From contig NW_019775693.1 in the NCBI RefSeq assembly GCF_001039355.2, forward strand, positions 18,375-82,374: a stretch of 64,000 nt of DNA, given 5' to 3'. Below the pieces are notes generated by a model. The model had not been told where the DNA came from. It did no database searches and saw only the letters and a program-made list of their open reading frames with translations. Position numbers and translations under genes: made by a program. The DNA is from Lingula anatina (Eukaryota; Brachiopoda; Lingulata; Lingulida; Lingulidae). Below, one piece after another: positions 39,101-52,100 of the stretch. Each line of letters begins with the position of its first letter. The first letter of the stretch is position 1.

Positions 39101-42100
39101 TTTACTTACGTGCCAAGCATGAAGTACTGTCCGTACTGGGGCGGTACCCTATGGCACATGTACAGCGCCTGGTAGACGTGGAACAAGTCGTTCCTGTTAC
39201 CGCAGTGCTGCAATCGCCGTCTGTTGAACAACTATCTCCTACAACTCTCTTTCGACATTGTGACTGCCCACTGGTCGCTATGTATCCAAGGTTACACTGA
39301 CAGGTATTTCCGGTTCCACAGGTCACGTGATCCATCACCACATCACATTGGTCTGTTGACGTACATGCGTCTCCGATCGTAAGTTGTACGCAAGCCGTGT
39401 TGTCTGGTCCTGGTTTGTAGCCAACGGAACACACACATCTCCCCTCTACGCATCTGCTGTTGCCCACAACAGTATTGCAGTCGGTGCTCAAAACGCATGT
39501 ATCGCCTATTTTACCTGTAATGCCGAGACACTAGTGATTGAGTTTTCGCCTTATTGTGTCCTTATAGAGGAACTTACCCATTTGAATGCTAAATATAATA
39601 ATAATGCCCTTGTATAAATTTTCGGACTGCTAGGTAAATAGAAGAGGAAAAAATATCTAACAGAGAAAAAATGTTTCAATTAACGTGCATGGTAGGCCTT
39701 TTACTTATTGAAAAAATCGTACATTTATTTATAAGCCACATTCTGGTATGGTAGTTGAGAGAATGATCGTTTGAAAGCAATGGAAAATTTTACTTGTTCT
39801 CTCATATCAAATCCCTAAGCAGTTCGTTAGTTATGAGATAAATGGTGATAGTTCTCTACAACAAGATTTTGTACTTTCTTCCAATAAAACTCACGTTTCA
39901 CACACTGCCCGAGGCCGGTGGTGTCTCTGTATCCAGGCTCACATTCACAAAATCTGTTGGCACTGCAGACAGTGTTGGGTTTGCTAGTGCAGCTTACTGC
40001 CGACACTGGATCACATTCTGTAAAACCAAATAGTAAATTTAAATGCACAGGGAAGACTTTCTTTGTCTTAGGACGCCTGAAGTGTGAAGAAAGTTAACAA
40101 CTAATTTATCATGCATATTTTATGCTATCTTTGTATGCACTTTGATGCAACATAGTTGAAAACTGTCAGTCCACATGTTACTCTCCTGAAGTAAAACAGA
40201 ATACAGTTTTTCCACATCTAAAATATTCATACCTGGACACCGTTGTAAAGAACATGGCACCGTATCTGTGTCACCCTGAATGTCAGTTGGACACGCGAGG
40301 CCGCCATTGATTGGTTCTGGGTTGTTGCATAGTCTTCTTCTGCTTTTGGTCCCGTTCTCACACGTGACGCTGCACGCCTCCCAGCTACCCCAGGGTCCCC
40401 AGTTACCATTTGCTAGGATGGGAGAGCATATATTTTTATTACAACTCTCCATTATATCGTGTTTTAGATATTTAAAGATAGTTTGTAGCTAAACCCAGCG
40501 GATCTTTTATTGCAAGTGTAAGGCATGATAAATTATATATGCTTTCCATACTAAATAAGCCAGTACTAAAACTGAGTTTCTGACAATTGTTAAACATCCA
40601 CAACAAAGAGATGAAAAACGTGGCGTACCTCTCGATGGAAGAGACAGATCTTCATCTACTTTTCCATCCCCATCATCTGCAATTGATTTGCAAAATTAGT
40701 ATTGAGATGAACTGATTTGATGTTACTTATTCGTATTCGTAAAAATATCTAACACAAACCTTGTAAAATACCTAACACAAATCTTGTTTAAATGAAGAAT
40801 AACCCGTTTTTTTTTAGATAAGATTGAGTTTCATGTGAAAAAATCAACCTGAAATAGACTCTTAACATACTGAAAAAATTTCCGCAACAAGACGGGAAAC
40901 TCACCATCAATATTATTTTTGATTTCCTCATCTACTCTTCCGTCACAGTCTTCATCGACTTGGTTTCCAGCTACAATATTCTGTCCTACAAATGGACTGC
41001 ACCCCTGAAGGTGTAAAACGTTCTTATCAGTGTATAAGGATATAAAACTTAAAATGGCAGGAAGATTTTTTTCTTTTTATCTATTCATTCAACTATTTAT
41101 AATAGAGGTTGAATAAACGACAGCACTGGATTTACAGTAGAGGGATACATGTATTACCCTATTCTGAAAACAGGATGTAACTATTTAGAAAAAAGATTTT
41201 TCAATCCAAAATAAATAACCAAATTCAACTCACCAGTGTGTTTTTGGCCACGTTCATCCCTGCAGGATAAGTAACGTAGTAGTTACCATTTGAACTGGCA
41301 TGGAAACCACTTATGAGACCGTAAAAGTTTGTCAGGGGATCAGTGCTGTAGACCTCATGAGCTCCAGGTGAGACTGGCATCGTACCCAAATAATAATCAG
41401 TTGACGCTACTTTAGTAAAAGACACATTCATGGGTTGGCCATCCATCCTCAGTGTACCGGCATTTGTTGTAACATTCGCAACATAGATTGTCATGTGACT
41501 GGACATCTCTGCAGCTGTTTGTCCCAATGTGGTGAAGGTATACCTAGATCTGTACTGGTAGACGGGTGGAACTAACACCATGGAGGCATCTATCATATTT
41601 GTGGAGGAATCCATGGATTGTGTAAACAAGGCGACTTGAATTGGAGAGTCGGACCAAACGCGTCTGAGAACATCACTCTGGTAGTCTCTGACAAAGGTGT
41701 AGAATTCGGTCACAAACGTACCACTAGCGGCCTCACCGGAAATGTATACTCTACCTATATTTGGATGTCTGTCTTGGGACACAATCTTCATTTTATACTT
41801 CTGTGAATTAGGTGGAGCAGAAATTAGGAACTCTTTTCCCCAAGCATCATAGGGAGTCAACTGTTGAACCAGATGGTCGGACGTCATAGTACCTTCAATC
41901 TGTACCTTTTTGCTTCCAGAGAACACGGTAATAGCGCTGTTAGCCACAATCTGAGTGGCGGTGAGATCATCGCTTTGGAGGTGAAGGGTTTGGTACCTTG
42001 ACATGGTCACTGTGAACTCGGCATAACCAGTGTGTAATACACCGTTGAAGGTAACGTTGTTATTTTTTCTGCCAGGCAACTTAACTCTAACTTCGGTACG

Positions 42101-42804
42101 GTCTTGAGTGGAAACCACGAGAATCTGTCCTTGATTTGACCATGTAATGGCGGAATATCTTGAACCAAGACCAGTCACGGGTATGGCAGTGAACGCGTCT
42201 CCAGACCCCTGTTCCTGATTCAGGCCATACAGTGAAATGGGTTGGGAAGACATGACGTGAATACCCTTGTTTTCCACCTGACTGCCTGTGGCTTTGAAGT
42301 TCGCTGGTATGGAGACTCTCACACTCTGTCCCCTGGCTACCTGTACTGTTTTACGAAAATTGGTATCTTGTTTCGGAGCTGTGACAGTGACTTCTGCCGG
42401 TGTGTTAGACCCAGTCGTCATATACAGGTACATATCACGACCATCACCAAAATCATTGTTCATAAATCCTACATAAAATTCGGTCCCCTCGTTGCTAAAG
42501 GATGCTAAAATGTAATATTAAAATACACAGAGTGAATACTGATATATGTTTAACCCCTATAAAGCAATGGGGCTGTGGAAACATAAACACATAGTATTAA
42601 GGTTTCAGAATGACATTACAGTAAGCACGAGATAAACAAAAACACTTATTTTACTTAACATTATAAAATGCAAAGAAATAATTTAATGAAAAATAAAATA
42701 ATAGAATCATAATGAAGACATTGGTACTTGTGATAAAGCATACCTGATGCTAGGTTTCCTAGACATATTAAAACAACCAAAATCCCAAAATGAAGGTTCG
42801 TCAT
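33132..42804 (-). CDS. single-pass receptor: IgGFc-binding domain, TSP1, 22 EB-type modules, TM, NPVY tail
   Basis: Fourteen exons (5' to 3'): 42804-42744, 42504-41234, 41004-40905, 40676-40629, 40412-40233, 40017-39895, 39514-39110, 38079-37678, 37502-37104, 36691-36290, 36108-35701, 34963-34541, 34168-33758, 33451-33132. All phases match and give 1650 residues. Residues 1-20 are a signal peptide (MTNLHFGILVVLICLGNLAS). Residues 22-444 are an IgGFc-binding N-terminal-type domain. Two small exons carry acidic loops DEDCDGRVDEE and DDGDGKVDED, possibly calcium-binding. TSP1 spans 494-553 (WGPWGSWEACSVTCENG). Residues 554-1544 hold 22 six-cysteine EB/EGF-like modules with starts like IGDTC and ends like CxCxxGY. 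A membrane helix at about 1551-1573 is followed by a basic stop-transfer and a tail of about 70 residues ending near NPVYE. A splice acceptor 27 bases before the ATG shows an upstream 5' UTR exon. An adhesion, scavenger or immune-recognition role is inferred from the domains only. Confidence 0.88.
36810..36982. mobile_element. short non-autonomous element with CAC(A/T)GGCGGAT inverted ends
   Basis: The left end reads CACAGGCGGATAC and the right end, reverse-complemented, CACTGGCGGATCC; the element is about 173 bases with a G/C-asymmetric interior. It resembles hAT-like MITE ends. No exact target duplication was found. It lies in the intron between receptor exons 9 and 10. Confidence 0.55.
38533..38592. 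repeat. 30-bp tandem duplication
   Basis: Two adjacent near-identical copies of CAGGTACATYTAYTGGTTGG plus ACCTAWTCTA lie in the 1-kb intron between receptor exons 7 and 8. Confidence 0.85.
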
Positions 42805-42831
42805 AATGATTGATTAAGGAGAAATCGCAAT

Positions 42832-45800
42832 CTGAAACAGAAATGCAACCCGTCTCATAAAAGCAATCTAATCTGTTTGGCTTCAAAGTGTTGGTACGTA
42901 TAGAAAGGACGACGATTTCAAGGTGCGGTATACTCTTGTATATCCTTCTCGCTATAGACTAAATATCTAAAATTCAAAGAAGTCATGTAAAGCATTAATG
43001 AAAAGTATAATGTTAATCGCCCATTAAGAAATTAATTTAAAAAAAAAGAGGAAACAAAGGAAAGGTATTACTAGATACACATTGTAATCTCTCACGTCCA
43101 CACTAGCCTACTTATCCTAACAGTAGAGCATATTGAATAGGGAATTGTCTAAAATGGAAAGCCCTATGCGCCACGAACTTTACTCAGAAAGACTAATCCA
43201 TATAACAATATAGAGGACACGTCAAGCTAAGTGCGTTTGTATACCGTTATAATGACAAGGTAAACACAATAAGTTTACCCATGCAAATCGTATGGCTTTA
43301 TTTTTTTAACAGTATTTTCATATGGATGTAAATACACGAGGAACTTACAGTAGCAAAATGGCAGCGCTGTTAAGGTTAAGCAACTTTATAGGAACATAAA
43401 GGAACGGTGCAAGTCTTTTGATTTTTGAAACATATGCCGAACAAAAACAGAATGTTTCATAGTATTGCCATAAAGTTACAACAACTTTTTTCGGTTTCGT
43501 AAACGTTTAACACTGTATTTGGTGGGTAGCTGCTCCCCTCAGGATGACAGTACATAATGTGCAAAATGATATGTTCTCAAGGCAAAAATCCTGTACCCTT
43601 CGCTCTCAGATATATTTGTTGTCACATTTTTACTGTAATATTTTCTTTTTAATATATATGAAGTCATGGATTACTGTTTAAGTTACTGTCGTAAAGGGGA
43701 GCTATTCCATAAAGATGAATTACAATTGACTGGACTGTATTTTTGATTATGAACTATTATTTTCAGATAGTTGAAAAATTCTTAGGATAGTTGGGTATTA
43801 TTAAGTCGTCTGATTTACTACACAGTAACATGAAAAACAAAATCACAAAGTTATTCCTCTATCAAAAGTAATGAGAGCAGACTTTTTTGCTTTAATAATT
43901 GACTTGTCAACCGTACGTATGTTGGTGCACAGTTGGTCCCTATTCATCTCAGTATGAGGCATTAATAAAGTACAAGAGACGATCCTTAGAGTTTTGAGAA
44001 TCACAGTTCTAGATGCAGTGTCGCGCATTAGTGCTAAAAGTAAGGGATAAGCCCTGTGCGGAGGTAAATACCGGCTTCTGCCAAGTTCCCACTGTGAATA
44101 CATTGTTAGACATAAAGAATATAATTGTCTCGGAAATACAAAATGGACCATGGTGCGACCTGTTGAAGTACAGTGTAGCGGATTTAAAGGCTTTATCTGA
44201 CCAGTAAATAGTGCTGCAGTTCGCAACCATGGTTGTCTATCACGTCAAAAGCTCCCGACTGGAGATTTAGTCTGTATTTTTTTTCTGGACTGAGTGAATT
44301 TAGTTTTTCATTCACGCTCATTTTCTCTCTTGCGTTCCTTTCTTTAAGGTGGTTCCATTCCTTCAAATTTATACACAAACATCATCGTTGGAGATATGTT
44401 TTTATCAGTTTTGTTCTGAATCAGCTCAGGTAAAGTGACGTCTGTATTATTTATACATTAGGGCGACAATAGAATCAACATAAAGACTTACACTTTGGCG
44501 GATAAAAAAAGAATGGCGTAAGGTCACGGGTGATATAATTTTGTATTCCATCAACGCCTGGTATATAATATGAAAAACTACACAGTGAGCTTTTAAGTGG
44601 TTGCATTGTTATATCTATATACAGGTACGATGTGCAATGGATATCTTTGTGAAATATGGTCCTTTGGGTCGAATGCATTATTTAACAGCTGAGAGGCATT
44701 TTGAGGAGGACTTTTCAAGAGAAACGGTATCTTGAATCTTGTAAAGTGCATCACTTCAGAAACTTGAACGAATAGGAATTACAGTAAGAGTCGCTCAAAT
44801 TTACAAATGATCAAACTTCAAAAACAGAACTGTGAAATAACAAGAGAGCCATGACAGGAATAGATACAAAAGGTGGCGTGGATATATACAATAGATGGTC
44901 ACAATGCCACATAGACTAAAGGGGGTTCAACACCTGACCGAGCTTATGTTTCACTGATGCCCAAGTATTCTCAGAAAGGATGTAACAGCTACTGCTTGCA
45001 TAACGTTGTCCCGTACGACCCCATGTAGATCACCTTTTATCGTCAAGTTATATGGTCATTTCACAGTTCAACACAGCTTCTGTCATAGGTTAGTTGGTGC
45101 GAAATTACCCCTCACTCCTAACCCCCTTTTGCGTCCCAGGGCGCGCCGATGCAACCACGCCTGTATTGGCGAAGTGGAATGTAGGTATTACATAAACTAC
45201 GCTCTGTACCTCACGCTCTTTAGCTTCACGCTGCGCTGAGCATTTTCATACCTCATGGTCCTGAATCAATACATCGTAATAATAAGGGCAAATAAAAATA
45301 GTTTGCCTATGCAAGGTATTTTTGATATTTTTTTCTGAAATAGGCCCGTGTTTTTAATTGCAGGGAGGCTATACCTTTCCGGATGGTTGTGGATTTGCAT
45401 TGTTTATCTTATTTACTATTGCAGACTGACGTAAAAACGCAATTTTCATGACAAAATTTAATTATTCAAATGTCTTTTTAATCACAATGTTATGGTCCTC
45501 GTTCAATCTAACTTTTAAGAAAAAAACACAAGAGGTGTTCTGTAAGAGAGACTGCTTATATATCATATACACCCTTGGAGCCACATGTAATTGTTTTCAC
45601 CATCTTTCTAGAATTATTTTAGAAAAAATTACAGATAAGTTAACAGGTCATTAACTGACTTTGGTCTCCCTCATTTTTCATTGAGGAAACATTATAACTA
45701 TTTGCTATTATTATAAACCAACCCGTAATAAATACTGGTTCGATTCATTGCTATAGTAATGGTTTAAAACATTATATAAAAAGCGTTTCTTGGTGAAGCC

Positions 45801-47099
45801 ACCCTGTAAATCAAATACACTAACCATTAAAAGTCTGTGTGTTCAAATTCTTGTGTATTCAGTTTACAATGCTTTTAGCTCCGCCAGTATAATTTTGGGA
45901 TTAAGGTAATAATGAGGGAAAGGGTCCATTGGAAGTTATAATGGATCTCATTACCAACCAATACATTTGCGTTAGTGTGAATACTTACTCGGCTTACAAG
46001 CTTAAACTACATGAAGGATGTACATATCTTACAGTCACAACGTGCAAATATACACAACCATTTTTTATACAGATTTAATGCCACTTTGATTGATATTCTG
46101 CATATTTTGGTCCGTTTTAGCAGAGCTAATCCATATGGATGTTAAGTCGCCTTTCAGCCATGGCTGTAAATGAGAGGTGCAACTGCGCATGTCAGAAACC
46201 ACGGATGGTGGGTAATTCTGACATATTTTCTTAATGTGCGAAATTAACGGCACGTACCGGGGGTTGTCTACCGCTCAAGGGTGAAAACTAGCTAAATATT
46301 TAGTCATTTTCACCCGACTTAATAGGAACTGAATTTAATTTATAGGGGATATGAGTGTACATTAGTCATGGCTCGGTACACACCTGAGGGTGGGATGGCC
46401 GTCTGACCACGCCCAGTCTTAGTCTTAGTGATTAACGTCTTACTCCCTTCCCTGTTTTCCCTGACCTACACGTTGACCATGAGTTGGTTGTTTAGTTGTT
46501 ATCCATATTAGGAAACCCTTCGAACTCAAACTTGTCACAAGCATGCTCTCGAAGGTGATTATGGCGTCGACATATGGCATTTCCCCCCACCAGCTAAGAC
46601 TGACAAGTGAGTCCACGAGGCTAGCAATTACCTGAGCCATAATATCATGCTGTACTTTAAGTATCAGACAGACAGTGTAATAGATGGATGCACCGACGTT
46701 TTCTTTTTCTATGTACAAAACGATCGAAACCGTGATTAAGTAACTATTTGGATGACGGGGCATGTAAGGTGAAAGGAGTTCCGTATACATGTAAACTTTT
46801 TAGCCTGCAAGCGGCCTGCCCTATGATATACGAATGGAATTGATATAAAAAAAGTCTTACCTGTCCGCACTCTTGTACTCCTATCATCTTAACTAGATAG
46901 ATCTTTAAAAACTAGTTTTGTCAACTCTGCAGAATTTGCTGTTTCATAACTGGTTCCCGCGAAATAAGGCCAAAGGGTGGGTCCCACATTAACTTATTCC
47001 TTTAAGTCTTAGTTAAATAACAACACTAGGTAAATCATTTACATCATTCAATTAATGAAACTGCGAAACAGGTTTATAAGTTGAAATTAAACAACTTAC
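42832..47099. other. probable long 5' UTR intron of the receptor gene
   Basis: No coding exon can be supported on either strand. The acceptor GTTTCAG before 42831 and a candidate donor after 47100 (both minus strand) would make this a 4.3-kb intron in the receptor 5' UTR. Short open frames here have no recognisable content. Confidence 0.4.
46279..46315. repeat. 37-bp imperfect palindrome
   Basis: The arms GGGTGAAAA and TTTTCACCC flank a perfect 12-base palindrome CTAAATATTTAG, with 3-4 unpaired bases between. It could form a hairpin or be an inverted binding site. Confidence 0.7.
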
Positions 47100-47450
47100 C
47101 TCCCCCGAGAAGCGTCTTTTCGCCTAGTTTTTCCGACCTGTGTAACTGGGTGTGCGACCTGGTTAGATTATCTTTCTACTAGGGTGTATTCAATGTGGAG
47201 TTTCGATTGTTAAACAATATCCCAGTAGCACTTGCGCGGCCTTTTGTTAAAAGAGCTTGGGTGACAAATACGCAGCACCGAGCTCGGAATAGTCGTATTG
47301 ATCCTTTTCTATTCAAGTAGTAGCCAGGCCGCTTTAGAATGGCGTTCGCTATTTAAGCGTGTGTATTGGGGTGTGGTGGGAAACTCGCTTCACGCAGAAA
47401 CCAACCTGCTCCCGTCCTATTTAGACACTAAAAGTCTACAGGTGATTATA
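47100..47450 (-). promoter_or_regulatory. candidate promoter and 5' exon of the receptor gene
   Basis: On the minus strand a good donor (GGGGGAG|GTAAGT) ends at 47100 in a stretch that is GC-richer than its surroundings, fitting a first exon. A TATA-like CTATTTAAG at about 47350 is also present, but reads better on the plus strand. The link to the receptor is inferred from the matching acceptor at 42832. Confidence 0.35.
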
Positions 47451-48832
47451 CCTGTTTAGATCTAGGTGCTTCCTTTAAGTATTTTCGCTCGCGGGGGATG
47501 GTTACGCCGTGCATTGAGTACAAAAGAAAACTATTTTTCAGGAATTCTTTTGTTTACCTAAAAATAAAAAGGTAACATAGGCGTGCCCTCGGTCTAGGCA
47601 AGGAAATCTACCAATGAGAAATAAGCGTTGACATGATGACTGGTGCAGTCACAATAACATCAGGTGACGCATTTTTTTTTACATGTTATGAAAGCTATGA
47701 GGATTGTGAAATATGACTACAATGCTTCAAGTTATTAATCCGACTGACAGGATTATTCTGCGTACCGGTCAGGAATTAGGACCACCTATTTATGTATTAT
47801 ACTTATTAGATTCATCTAATTGCTGATTATTCATTTTATTATTCTGACTTGCGTAAATGTATAAGGGGTGTTACTATGTTCTGCTCAATTGCTTTGAAAT
47901 ATTTCAATATCTTTTTAATTTCTGATACTAATTAAAATGTGAGCATTAAGGAAAATAATTTACTACTTAATATTTATATACGTAAATGCATATGTCCCCA
48001 TCATTTCGTCTGGTGTTGGGGAGAGTTAAGTCCTATATTCTTTCTTTTAAAATAATTAACAAAATGCCCAATTTACCATCTACTTGGTCAACAAAATAAT
48101 TCTTTCCTCAACTGGCACTTTTTTATCATTTCATAAACATGCAATCTGTCATGAGAATAGCGAGTTTGGTTTTAGAGTAGGTACTGAGGCGTTATTTTCG
48201 TCTCTCTACAGTCGTTTTCAATAATGTAAAAATGAGAATTCAATACAGTTGATCACATAGAGCGAGTGGGGGACATTTATCGCATCTCCATATCAGGGCA
48301 TCAATTTAATTTCCTGCGAGAACGGAAGAAATCTGCATTAGAAAGATCCCGTTTGATTTCTCATGGATTGATGTCGACTAAAAGAATTGAGGCTATACGA
48401 ATACCTTTACCAGTCAAAATATAGAATGTTAGATAATGATACAAATTGTGTAGGTATTTTGTTTGTATAAGGTTTGATAAAATATTTTCATGTTTTATTT
48501 TTCTATTTGTTTATTTTTAGTTATTCGCTTTGTATTTTGCCGGTGTCATTGATGAGTACAAATACAATGGCATTTATCCACCATAACGCTTACGATTCAC
48601 CACCACACCTTCAAGTTCTAAACTGAAATACCCCCTTGCACACCATTTACAACACGGCATTTCTACATTTAAATTAGGCCAAATAAAAGGTTACATGCAT
48701 TCATTACATTGTCGCTTTACGTAAAACTGGTTTTCGAGCAGTTGTTCCACGCCTTTTAAAAAGAAGTAACTTGCCGTGACATATGAAAATGGGCTGCCTG
48801 AAAATGATATTTTAGACGATTGCAGGGGCGCA

Positions 48833-49124
48833 TCGAGGATTATTTGAGGGTGGGGGATGGGGGGTCCGAAACGACAGGCCTCGGATGCGAAGCCGACCAA
48901 CGCCCCCTTGGTGTGGGGTTCGAGGCTTGCTCAAGCTCCCCGAAAATTTTTTGGTGTTTTGGAGAGCAAACAGTGCCCTTTGGTATGGTTTAGAACTATG
49001 ATTTAGCTAATCAGAATTATAATTTCAAGAAGGAAATATTGTTGTGATATATATTTCAGAAACCGAAGGGGGTGGTGGTCAGGACCCCCCTGACCCCCCC
49101 CCCCCCCCTCTAAATCCGCCACTG
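48833..49124. mobile_element. non-autonomous DNA transposon (MITE) with 5-bp target duplication
   Basis: The element starts CAGGGGCGCATCGAGG and ends CTAAATCCGCCACTG, so its ends are imperfect inverted repeats (CAGKGGCG). It is flanked on both sides by GATTG (48828-48832 and 49125-49129), an exact 5-base duplication. The 292-base interior is G-rich on one side and C-rich on the other and codes for nothing. Similar ends occur at 36810 and 31493. The superfamily is uncertain: the ends look hAT-like, but hAT normally gives 8-base duplications. Confidence 0.75.
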
Positions 49125-49129
49125 GATTG

Positions 49130-52100
49130 ATACCCACCGACGGAACGAGAATTACCTTTGGGTGTTGTATTTCTCCCATTAGTCACTCAGAAAATCGATT
49201 TATTTACGAGTTTCGCATTTTCCTTTCAATGAGGTTGAGTGTGGCTTGTGGTATGCGCTATCAATCCACTTGTGTGGATATGTACAGTTGTATAACCCTA
49301 CAGCTTTTAAAACGAATTAAAACATCAACTCCTCAGTTATCCTTTTAGATGTAATGTGGGTTTTTTTTCCATATTGGAATGAAATTTTAGTATTCAAATG
49401 TCTTTAAACATATCGACCAAGGCTTGCTTTGCCTCACTGATTGCATTGTGTCCTGTTTTATCGGAATGTCACAAGACGACTGTTTAACGCCATGTTTGGA
49501 TTTTTAGTGTGGCTGTGTGATACCATACATACAAGGAAAATATATAACGTGGCTATCGTCTATGTGGCATTATCGTTGGAAGTTCATTCTGCCTCAAGAA
49601 AAGGGGAAAGCCGTTTGTGTTTTTTTTTATTTGATATGGTTTCATTAGGGTAAATTGCAATGGCAATACAACTTTTTGATTTATTGTTTATTGACTTTAT
49701 TTCTTTTCATATGACTTAGAAAGAGATAAGTATGGAACTTAGCAAAGGAAATATTATTCAGCAATAGTTAAGGTTGTTTCATTTTGCCCATCGTGAAATA
49801 ATTTCTTTTCTATACAAATTAAAATATATAGCAATGCTTGTTAATAACATTATAATTTTGACTTTTGATATTAATTTTGCTCTTTTTCTCAAGAAAAAAA
49901 TCACATTAAAAGATAGGAAACAGAAAGGTGAAGACAATAACAAATACCAGAGAAGGGGACGTTTTAATGAAACCAAATTTATTTTGGGAAATACCCCTTC
50001 ACTCTTATTCAAGGGTATAGAAAAGTCTACTAAGGACCTTAACTTCAAGTTATTGTAATTTTTATGTTTTCATGTTAATTTTGATGTTGTTAGTTTTGTG
50101 TCTGTCAACAAAGGCCTATTTATATGCACATGCACGACTCTGACTCATCTTGTCACACTGAGGCGTATGTCAATCAAAAGACGTTTTAATTTAAGGTTCT
50201 TTTTTTAAAAATTGTTCTGTTAAAATGATAACATTTAAAATGATACAGTTCTGACTTAGTAGTTTCAGCCCAAGAGAAAATATTTCCACAATAATTCATG
50301 GTGTCATTCACCGGTGCAGTTCACCTTCTGGGGCTAGGCATAGGAATACAATGGTGAGTTTTTTTTTTAAAGAGGTAAAAAATTCGAAAAATGTTATGAT
50401 TCACGAATGTCGCATGTGAATGCTGCTGTTTTGGGGATATGATTTCTAAGATGGGCTCTGACACATATAGAATGGACATTAATTGAAATATGATTGCAGC
50501 TTTAGTTCATTTCCCTTAAGGCATAAAAAAGTGTCCAGTGAACGTTTGCTCTGATTTTAGAAATCAAATGATGCGATGCGCACCTGCAGCAATTTCTGAA
50601 AAGTTTTTGCTCCATATTTTTTTGCCTTTAAACTTAGTTAGTGACAAGACATTGGTTAGTTTGATCGAGGGGTGACCTCATCTAACACATTTACTGAGGG
50701 GTCACTTCAGGTCATCTTAATAACTGGTCAGTCGTGTGCACGAAGACGTATGTATAATACTTTGTCGAGCTAGGTTTTTATCAAAGAACTAATGGCCGAG
50801 GGCGTGCATGACAGCTAGCAAATTAGGTTAGACGATAGATTTTGTTTTTAGTATATTCCAATTAGAAAATGTCAGGAGAAGTATGTGGTCTGTTTGTCAG
50901 GGGGTATATTTATTTACTATTTACTTTCACCATCTCAAATCTAGAGGCGGTCTTTTCAGTGACATCTCCCACAAGTTCACAGAAATATCACCTTTCGAAG
51001 TTTTGAAAAGCACAATATCTTTTACATCTAATCGTTAAGTACCCAGCTGGATTTTAAACAGAAGAACCGGTATTCTCACTCAGATGTATGAGTCAGAAGT
51101 TTAACGTTGCGCGACGTACGTGTAGGTGTTGTCAGGAACACGATGTAATATTAGCAAAAATGGGAGGCACTGCACGGGGGCACCGCACGAGCATGTTTAT
51201 TATAGCAAGTACTCTTACATAGCGTAAACCCAAGTCCGCTGTGTAGTTTTGCACCAGACTAAATATAATTATAGAAAAAGCAACCTAGTGTGCCTAAACA
51301 TTTTAACTGTCGGCTCGAATCTTATCATTTTAAAATGTTTTAAGGCGTTGCAAATTTTAGCTCTAGCGGGTTGTATAAAATGAGATATCCTGCTCGTCCA
51401 GACCCTTTGAAATCATAGTAAACTTTCGATAAACGATGCAAAATAAAAGATCCTGAGTTACATGTATGTACAAAACATGAAGATAAGACCCATCATACAT
51501 ATGATGGCCCCAAGTATCTGAATTACAGACATAAAACTCAACCTAATTAATTAAAATGCAACCAAATATTTTAAAGTTTTTCCTTTGCGTGTGGTATGTT
51601 ATGAACATTGCTGATATCGGACTTCTTTAATGAAAAGATTCTTTTATAAAACCATGACGCCCTTCAAATCTGCCATGTATGGCGCAGCAACGAACCATCA
51701 CTTTCAGATTGCACTAGAGGTGACAACATATCACAATGCGTTAACATTATCGTTGTTTTTTTATTTCCTTTATACATCGATCGCATTTTGCCTTCGTTAA
51801 ACGGGTTTCAAATATTCTAAAGTTCCTTTTCTCATTATTTTGTTGTTACAGGTGATGAATATGGATTATGTTTATTTTGATGGTTCTGGGCCTGTGCTGG
51901 GCATCATTACAATTGAAATGGGCTGAGGTTTAATATTGGAATTAAAGTGTAAAAATTGTTTAACCGTCTCATATTCCAGTGCTCAGACGGTCCTCTTTCA
52001 GGAAGGTGACATGGACTTAGCCACTACTTAATTTCACACCGCAAGTTGGCACACTTTTTTGTTGTTGTTTAAAGATATCGCAAAATGACTTAAGATAAAT

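Larger units (their letters stand above)
33758..39514 (-). repeat. array of seven three-module EB exons (internal gene duplication)
   Basis: Seven consecutive exons of 405, 402, 399, 402, 408, 423 and 411 bases each encode exactly three cysteine-rich modules of about 45 residues, and all are phase 1 at both ends. The near-constant size near 402 bases shows an ancestral three-module exon multiplied by tandem duplication. Five of them (exons 8-12) share the unusual donor C|GTAGGC. Exons 8, 9 and 12 also share following intron sequence resembling GTAGGCATATTWTAC. Confidence 0.85.

Noticed and set aside
46440-46790. A 116-codon minus-strand frame
   Set aside because: It has no recognisable motif and no splice context; AT-rich spacer DNA yields frames of this length by chance.
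49774-50058. Overlapping frames of about 90 codons on both strands
   Set aside because: They are low-complexity Lys/Ile/Phe-rich translations of AT-rich DNA with no homology that I recognise.
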